64,000 bases of DNA from Sporomusa sphaeroides DSM 2875. GTDB lineage: Bacteria > Bacillota > Negativicutes > Sporomusales > Sporomusaceae. The stretch lies in the NCBI RefSeq assembly GCF_001941975.2, contig NZ_CP146991.1, forward strand, positions 4,891,501-4,955,500, given 5' to 3'. The position numbers were made by a program, and so were the translations under genes. Under the pieces are notes generated by a model that searched no databases, was not told where the DNA came from, and was given only the letters and a program-made list of their open reading frames with translations. Positions 60,226 through 64,000 of this stretch are shown piece after piece; the stretch's first letter is position 1, and each line of letters opens with the position of its first letter.

Positions 60226-61128
60226 ATGTCTGATAAAAAGGGAATTTTACTGGAAACCGGTACTAATGAATTTGAGATAGTAGAGTTTTCAATTGGCCCT
60301 GTCAGTTATGGCATTAATGTGGCCAAAGTAAGGGAAGTTATAAACCCGGTTCCTGTCACAAAAATGCCCAATATTCATCCATGGGTTGACGGCATATTTA
60401 CTTTGCGCGGCCGGGTTATGCCGCTTGTTAATCTCCCCCGCTGCCTTGGCAATCAATCAACAACCACTTCCCCCAAAGTTATTGTCAGTGAACTTAATAA
60501 CTACTATGTAGCTTTTCTGGTGGATGAAGTATCACGCATTCATCGTATTTCCTGGACAGCCATGGAACCGCCTCCCCATATTGCAAACTCCGATATGGTT
60601 GTCGGCATTATTAAGATGGCGGAAAAAATGGTTGTATTGCTGGATTTCGAAAAAATAGTGGCCGACATAAACCCGGAAATGAATGAAAAGTTCAGCCAAA
60701 TAGATTCCACCTCTTCCACCATACTTGATAACCGTAAAAATAAAACCATCCTGGTTGCCGAAGATTCCAAAATGCTGCGTGATCTGCTATTAAGTACACT
60801 GCATACTGCCGGTTATGCCAAGATAATTTCAACAGAAAATGGGCAGGAAGCCTGGAACAAAATTGAGCAGCTTGTTAAAAGTGGCGAACCGATCGAAAAT
60901 AATATCCAATTGGTAATAACAGATATTGAGATGCCGCAAATGGATGGTCATCATCTCACAAAACGCATCAAAGAAAATGAGAAATGCAAGCATTTGCCGG
61001 TAGTTATCTTTTCTTCGCTTATTAACGAAGAAATGCGCCTAAAAGGCGAATCCATCGGCGCTAACGGACAAGTATCCAAGCCTGAAATCAATCAATTAAT
61101 AGAACTTGTCGACAGGTTCATTTTATAG
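60226..61128 (+). CDS. cheV: Chemotaxis coupling protein CheV
   Basis: CheW-receiver fusion of 300 residues. The CheW domain (about 15-155) has FSIGPVSYGINVAKVREVIN and DGIFTLRGRVMPLVNL. The receiver (about 175-298) has VAEDSK, the phospho-acceptor in VITDIEMPQMDGHHL and the lysine in GQVSKPE. It couples receptors to CheA and adapts by phosphorylation. The ATG follows GAAGGGACGGCA. Other chemotaxis genes are absent. The 275-base gap upstream is very AT-rich; no sigma-D promoter was recognised. Confidence 0.95.
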   Translation: MSDKKGILLETGTNEFEIVEFSIGPVSYGINVAKVREVINPVPVTKMPNIHPWVDGIFTLRGRVMPLVNLPRCLGNQSTTTSPKVIVSELNNYYVAFLVDEVSRIHRISWTAMEPPPHIANSDMVVGIIKMAEKMVVLLDFEKIVADINPEMNEKFSQIDSTSSTILDNRKNKTILVAEDSKMLRDLLLSTLHTAGYAKIISTENGQEAWNKIEQLVKSGEPIENNIQLVITDIEMPQMDGHHLTKRIKENEKCKHLPVVIFSSLINEEMRLKGESIGANGQVSKPEINQLIELVDRFIL

Positions 61129-61233
61129 TGAGTAAAATTAAGTGGCTGCTCATTAACCGGAGTGGCCATTTTCCCTGTTATTCTTCAAATACTGTAAGCA
61201 GTACACAATATTGGTGAAAGCGAGGTGCCTGTA

Positions 61234-61989
61234 TTGGACTGTAAACCCAACTACTACAGTGTTATTTTGAAAAACTGCTCCCGCCGGGAAAGCCTGGGGC
61301 AGCGTTTAGACAAGATTCTACTCCGCGGACGATTGGCAATAAAACTGGCTCTGGATAATATGCCGTCTGTTATTATCTATAAGGGCAACACCAACAAAAT
61401 TCTGCCAATACTTAACGCGTTTAAAGCTGAATTTGCCGCAATAACTGTTCTGCCGGAAAATATGCCGCCGGTTTTACCCCTTTATAGGCTATACCGTAAT
61501 TTTGACAAGTTAAGTCTTGATTTACAAGCGCTGCTTGCCAATGTCCCTCATAACCTTTGGCTGGGAGAAGCTATTTATCATATTTCTCCGGCCAGTTTTG
61601 CCGGAGAAAACGGAGCCTTAGTCATCACCAGCCATGCCTTGTATTTTATTGACAAGCCTGCCGGTGATCAGAGTTCCCGTTGGCTAATCATTCCCTATGA
61701 CCAAATCAGCAGCCTTTCCCCTGCGGCAACATCACCGGAAACAAACCTGATGATCAGCTATCAGGATGCCGCCGGTTGCCAAAATACGATGTTCATTATT
61801 CCGAAAGAAGGGCTAAACGCAGTCACAACTGCCATAAACCAGGCAAAAACAGCCGGTCACTATCTGGTTAAACTAAAAACAGCCTGCACAGTCTGTGATT
61901 ATGTGTCGGAAAGCAATACCGACAACGCCTCCACTGAAGAATACTGCCATTGCGGCGGACAATACCAGCGCACACTGATTACCTATTGA
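61234..61989 (+). CDS. Hypothetical protein with PH/GRAM-like and zinc-ribbon segments
   Basis: Not recognised by name; 251 residues. The start is taken as TTG at 61234, six bases after GAGGTG, rather than the GTG inside that site. The middle (about 120-205), GALVITSHALYFIDKPAGDQ then WLIIPYDQISSLS, follows the beta-strand pattern of bacterial PH or GRAM domains. The C-terminus has a CxxC (CTVCDY) and a CxC (YCHCGG), a likely zinc ribbon. No signal or membrane segment. It lies 96 bases after cheV on the same strand; a link is possible but nothing shows it. Confidence 0.7.
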   Translation: MDCKPNYYSVILKNCSRRESLGQRLDKILLRGRLAIKLALDNMPSVIIYKGNTNKILPILNAFKAEFAAITVLPENMPPVLPLYRLYRNFDKLSLDLQALLANVPHNLWLGEAIYHISPASFAGENGALVITSHALYFIDKPAGDQSSRWLIIPYDQISSLSPAATSPETNLMISYQDAAGCQNTMFIIPKEGLNAVTTAINQAKTAGHYLVKLKTACTVCDYVSESNTDNASTEEYCHCGGQYQRTLITY

Positions 61990-62029
61990 AAAAACAGCAA
62001 AACCGTTAATACGCTGCTACCACCGCCGA

Positions 62030-62078
62030 GGCGTGGCTAGCCGTTATGCATAAGCGGCGGTTAAGCACCAGCAGCGTT
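62030..62078 (+). repeat. Dispersed palindromic repeat B, copy 3 (diverged)
   Basis: GGCGTGGCTAGCCGTTATGC then ATAAGCGGCGGTTAAGCACC shares the body of copies 1 and 2 but has lost their right terminal arm. Instead AGCAGCGT near its end pairs with ACGCTGCT at 62011-62018, outside the shared body, so a stem is kept with different partners. Confidence 0.65.
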
Positions 62079-62107
62079 TAAAACATATACATGCTGTCAG
62101 GACAAAT

Positions 62108-62134
62108 AAAAACCGGGGAATATCCCCGGTTTTT
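62108..62134. terminator. Bidirectional terminator between the hypothetical gene and jag
   Basis: A 12-pair stem with a three-base loop (62108-62119 with 62123-62134) and T runs on both strands. It serves the convergent plus-strand hypothetical gene and the rnpA-yidD-yidC-jag operon. Confidence 0.92.
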
Positions 62135-62194
62135 TTATTATCCGCTGACTCAGCTTCAGCAAGGATGAAAACCCCACCTGAAGCTAAATCTACT

Positions 62195-62839
62195 TTATCT
62201 GCCGTTGTTTTTTAAGGCAATTACAACCTTGCGGTAAGGCTCGTCGCCTTCACTATAGGTAACAATTCTGTTATCATTCTGAAGTGCCATGTGAATAATC
62301 TTGCGTTCCTGCGGGCTCATAGGCTCAAGCACCACGCGCTCTCCCCGACGCTTAACCTTATCGGCTAACCGTGTAGCCAGACGGGACAGCGTTTCGGCGC
62401 GACGTTTACGGTAATCTTCCACATCAAGGATAATCCGGGTGCGTTCGTCAGCCTCCCGATTAGCGGCAAGATTAGTCAAATACTGCAGGGCATCCAGTGT
62501 TTGTCCATGTTTACCAATAAGCACACCCAAATCTTCACCGCGTAAATTGATAACCACATGATCACCCTGGTTCATCTTTTCCATACTTACGGTAACATTC
62601 ATGGCTTTAAATACATTGTTTAAGAACTGTTTGGCTTCTTCCACCGAATCAATAGCCCGGACAGTCACTCTTACTTTAGCAAGCTTAGAACCGATAAACC
62701 CGAACAGCCCTTTGCTAGGAACTTCCAATACTTCATAATCAATCCGGTCACGACTTACATTAAGCTCTGCCAATGCAAGTTCAATTGCCTCGTCAATTGT
62801 CTTTCCGGTCTTTTCCGTAACAGTAAGCTTACCAGCCAT
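62195..62839 (-). CDS. jag: RNA-binding protein Jag/KhpB
   Basis: RNA-binding regulator of 214 residues with Jag N-terminal domain (SKGLFGFIGSKLAKVRV), KH domain with GxxG loop IGKHGQT, and R3H domain (RIILDVEDYRKRRAETL; EPMSPQERKIIHMAL). The ATG at 62839 is used; a TTG one codon earlier touches the yidC stop. It overlaps the end of the yidC region by spacing of three bases, the conserved order. Confidence 0.96.
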   Translation of the reverse strand: MAGKLTVTEKTGKTIDEAIELALAELNVSRDRIDYEVLEVPSKGLFGFIGSKLAKVRVTVRAIDSVEEAKQFLNNVFKAMNVTVSMEKMNQGDHVVINLRGEDLGVLIGKHGQTLDALQYLTNLAANREADERTRIILDVEDYRKRRAETLSRLATRLADKVKRRGERVVLEPMSPQERKIIHMALQNDNRIVTYSEGDEPYRKVVIALKNNGR

Positions 62840-62842
62840 CAA

Positions 62843-63493
62843 TTAGCGTACCTCCTCCTGAACGACAGACGGATTATTACGATACATAAACCACTGCTGA
62901 AAAATCTGGAATATATTGCTGACTACCCAATATAGTACTAAACCACCCGGGAAAGTTATGCTAATATACCCGATAAACAGCGGCATAAAAATCATCATCA
63001 TCTTGGTTTGCTGATTCATTTCGGTAGTTGTTTGCTTTTGCTGGATATAAGTAGTAACAGCCGACAAAACCGGCAGTATATATGTAGGATCAGGCTGAGC
63101 CAAATCTGTCATCCATAAAAAACTTGGCGGCAATTGAGCATACTGGTAATCACGGATGGCAAAGAATATGGCAATTAAAAACGGCATTTGCACCAGCAGC
63201 GGCAAACAGCCTGCCAGCGGGTTTACGCCTGCCTCTTTATAAAGAGCAGCCAGTTCTTTATTGAGCTTTTCCGGATTGCCTTTGTATTTATCCTGCAGCG
63301 CCTTCATTTTAGGCTGAATTTCCTGCATTGCTTTCATTGACCTTACTTGCTTTACAGTTAGCGGATACAGCACTAATTTAATCGCGATAGTTAACAAAAT
63401 TATCGCAATACCATAGTTGGCAAACCCCATGCTAATTGTTAAATTGTAGAAGAAAGTCAATGCAGTTTGCATAATGTTGCTTAAAAAATCCAA
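62843..63493 (-). CDS. yidC: Membrane protein insertase YidC (SpoIIIJ type)
   Basis: Inserts proteins into the cytoplasmic membrane, 216 residues, about five helices. Motifs: LTIAIKLVLYPLTVKQVRSMKAM with the groove arginine region, EIQPKMKALQDKYKGNPEKLNKEL, and NPLAGCLPLLVQMPFLIAIF. Unlike Bacillus SpoIIIJ it has no lipoprotein signal, as in many Negativicutes and Clostridia. Confidence 0.95.
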   Translation of the reverse strand: MDFLSNIMQTALTFFYNLTISMGFANYGIAIILLTIAIKLVLYPLTVKQVRSMKAMQEIQPKMKALQDKYKGNPEKLNKELAALYKEAGVNPLAGCLPLLVQMPFLIAIFFAIRDYQYAQLPPSFLWMTDLAQPDPTYILPVLSAVTTYIQQKQTTTEMNQQTKMMMIFMPLFIGYISITFPGGLVLYWVVSNIFQIFQQWFMYRNNPSVVQEEVR

Positions 63494-63529
63494 AAAAGTT
63501 TCCCTCCTGCAAGCAATAGGATATGTATT

Positions 63530-63748
63530 TTAAACAGGGTCATATCCGCCGGGGTGAAACGGATGACAGCGCAAGATACGCCGCACAGCCATCACTAAGC
63601 CGCGGGCAACCCCATACTTTTCGATAGCCAGTAACGCATATTCGGAACAGGTAGGCACAAACCGGCAGCTTGGCGGCTTTAATGGTGAAATAAAGCCCCG
63701 GTAAAACTTAATCAAACCGATAACTAATAAAGTTACTAGTTTTTTCAT
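63530..63748 (-). CDS. yidD: Membrane protein insertion efficiency factor YidD
   Basis: Small membrane-associated protein of 72 residues. The family core is complete: [24 protein letters not shown] and [13 protein letters not shown] with its three conserved cysteines. The ATG overlaps the rnpA stop (ATGA). Confidence 0.97.
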   Translation of the reverse strand: MKKLVTLLVIGLIKFYRGFISPLKPPSCRFVPTCSEYALLAIEKYGVARGLVMAVRRILRCHPFHPGGYDPV

Positions 63749-64000
63749 AGTTTTTCTGCCAATATTTTTGCTTTGGCACTAAGCTCCAATACAGCCTTCG
63801 TTGTTTGAGCCAATCCGGCTCCAACCAATGGCTTACGGCCAACAAGCACCAGGTCAACACCGGTGATAAATTTATCCTGGTGCAGCCGATAGGCTTCCCG
63901 TAACAGACGTTTCAGGCGATTGCGCACAACAGCCGACCCTAAACGTTTTCCTGCCGCAAAACCAACCTGCCGTTTAGCAGAACGATTAGGCAAGACATAT
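63745..64000 (-). CDS. rnpA: Ribonuclease P protein component RnpA (5' end cut by window edge)
   Basis: Protein subunit of RNase P, which matures tRNA 5' ends. The visible part continues in frame to the window edge ([21 protein letters not shown]), so the first roughly 35 residues are outside. The RNA-binding signature [16 protein letters not shown] is complete. rpmH and dnaA are expected just beyond. Confidence 0.95.
   Translation of the reverse strand, partial: YVLPNRSAKRQVGFAAGKRLGSAVVRNRLKRLLREAYRLHQDKFITGVDLVLVGRKPLVGAGLAQTTKAVLELSAKAKILAEKL

Noticed and set aside
1-64000. CRISPR arrays, insertion sequences, prophage, toxin-antitoxin or defence islands
   Set aside because: No regularly spaced repeats, transposase, integrase, phage structural or nuclease genes were seen; genes are core chromosomal.
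63745-64000. Complete rnpA starting at a TTG at 63993
   Set aside because: The frame continues to the window edge with family residues YVL before that codon, so the gene is truncated by the window.

Overview
The window looks like the origin-proximal part of the chromosome of a spore-forming, anaerobic member of the Negativicutes (Sporomusaceae-like). The grounds are: the conserved rnpA-yidD-yidC-jag ... mnmE-mnmG-rsmG-noc ... parA-parB order at the right end; the rpsF-ssb-rpsR and yybS-gdpP-rplI-lonC-dnaB blocks; spore-linked genes (lonC, yyaC, a SigH-like sigma factor); and anaerobe genes (hydF, selenocysteine machinery, ferredoxin-type glutamate synthase). Genus is inference. No rRNA, tRNA, insertion sequence, prophage or CRISPR array was seen. 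oriC/dnaA should lie just past the right edge.

Layout. 1-2.3 kb: the start of an unknown gene behind a -24/-12 (sigma-54) promoter, and an HPr-PAS-PAS-AAA+-Fis activator next to it. 2.4-6.7 kb: SigH-like sigma factor, secreted alkaline phosphatase, YibE/F membrane protein. 6.7-15.4 kb: two replication/translation operons on the minus strand. 15.5-19.1 kb: MFS permease, YchF, DUF951, MscS. 19.1-22.2 kb: selD-yedF-DUF3343, where selD is itself read through a UGA (Sec) codon, then a cation diffusion facilitator behind a NiCo (czcD) riboswitch. 22.2-29.4 kb: CBS-ACT protein and a complete branched-chain amino-acid ABC transporter with two substrate-binding lipoproteins, each with its own consensus promoter. 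29.5-35 kb: a three-gene, archaeal-style split glutamate synthase preceded by a promoter, a ykkC-family riboswitch (probably the ppGpp-binding subtype) and a terminator. 35-38.3 kb: selB-selA. 38.4-42 kb: yyaC, bactofilin, M23 peptidase, DUF4446 and DUF554 proteins. 42-46 kb: class-V aminotransferase/cysteine desulfurase, hydF, aspA. 45.9-47.6 kb: parB-parA with two parS sites. 48-52.4 kb: split cobalamin methionine synthase (separate reactivation protein plus MetH) and an ADP-ribosylglycohydrolase. 52.5-56 kb: two-component system, small secreted protein, noc with a Noc-binding site inside it. 56-64 kb: rsmG, mnmG, mnmE, CheV, a PH/zinc-ribbon hypothetical, jag, yidC, yidD, rnpA (cut by the right edge).

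Connections. SelA, SelB and SelD support selenocysteine synthesis, and SelD is one of the selenoproteins made; the tRNA-Sec gene is not in this window. HydF, aspartase and a cysteine desulfurase-like enzyme form a run compatible with [FeFe]-hydrogenase maturation, but HydE and HydG are elsewhere. Nitrogen and amino-acid supply (Liv transporter, glutamate synthase) appears to be controlled by RNA leaders.

The most unusual non-coding content is two families of short dispersed intergenic repeats (three copies each; in one family two copies show compensatory base changes) and several long perfect or near-perfect palindromes (around 29.4, 47.7, 47.9 and 51.3 kb). Start codons were moved from the longest reading frame wherever a ribosome binding site or gene overlap decided it; these choices are stated in each entry.
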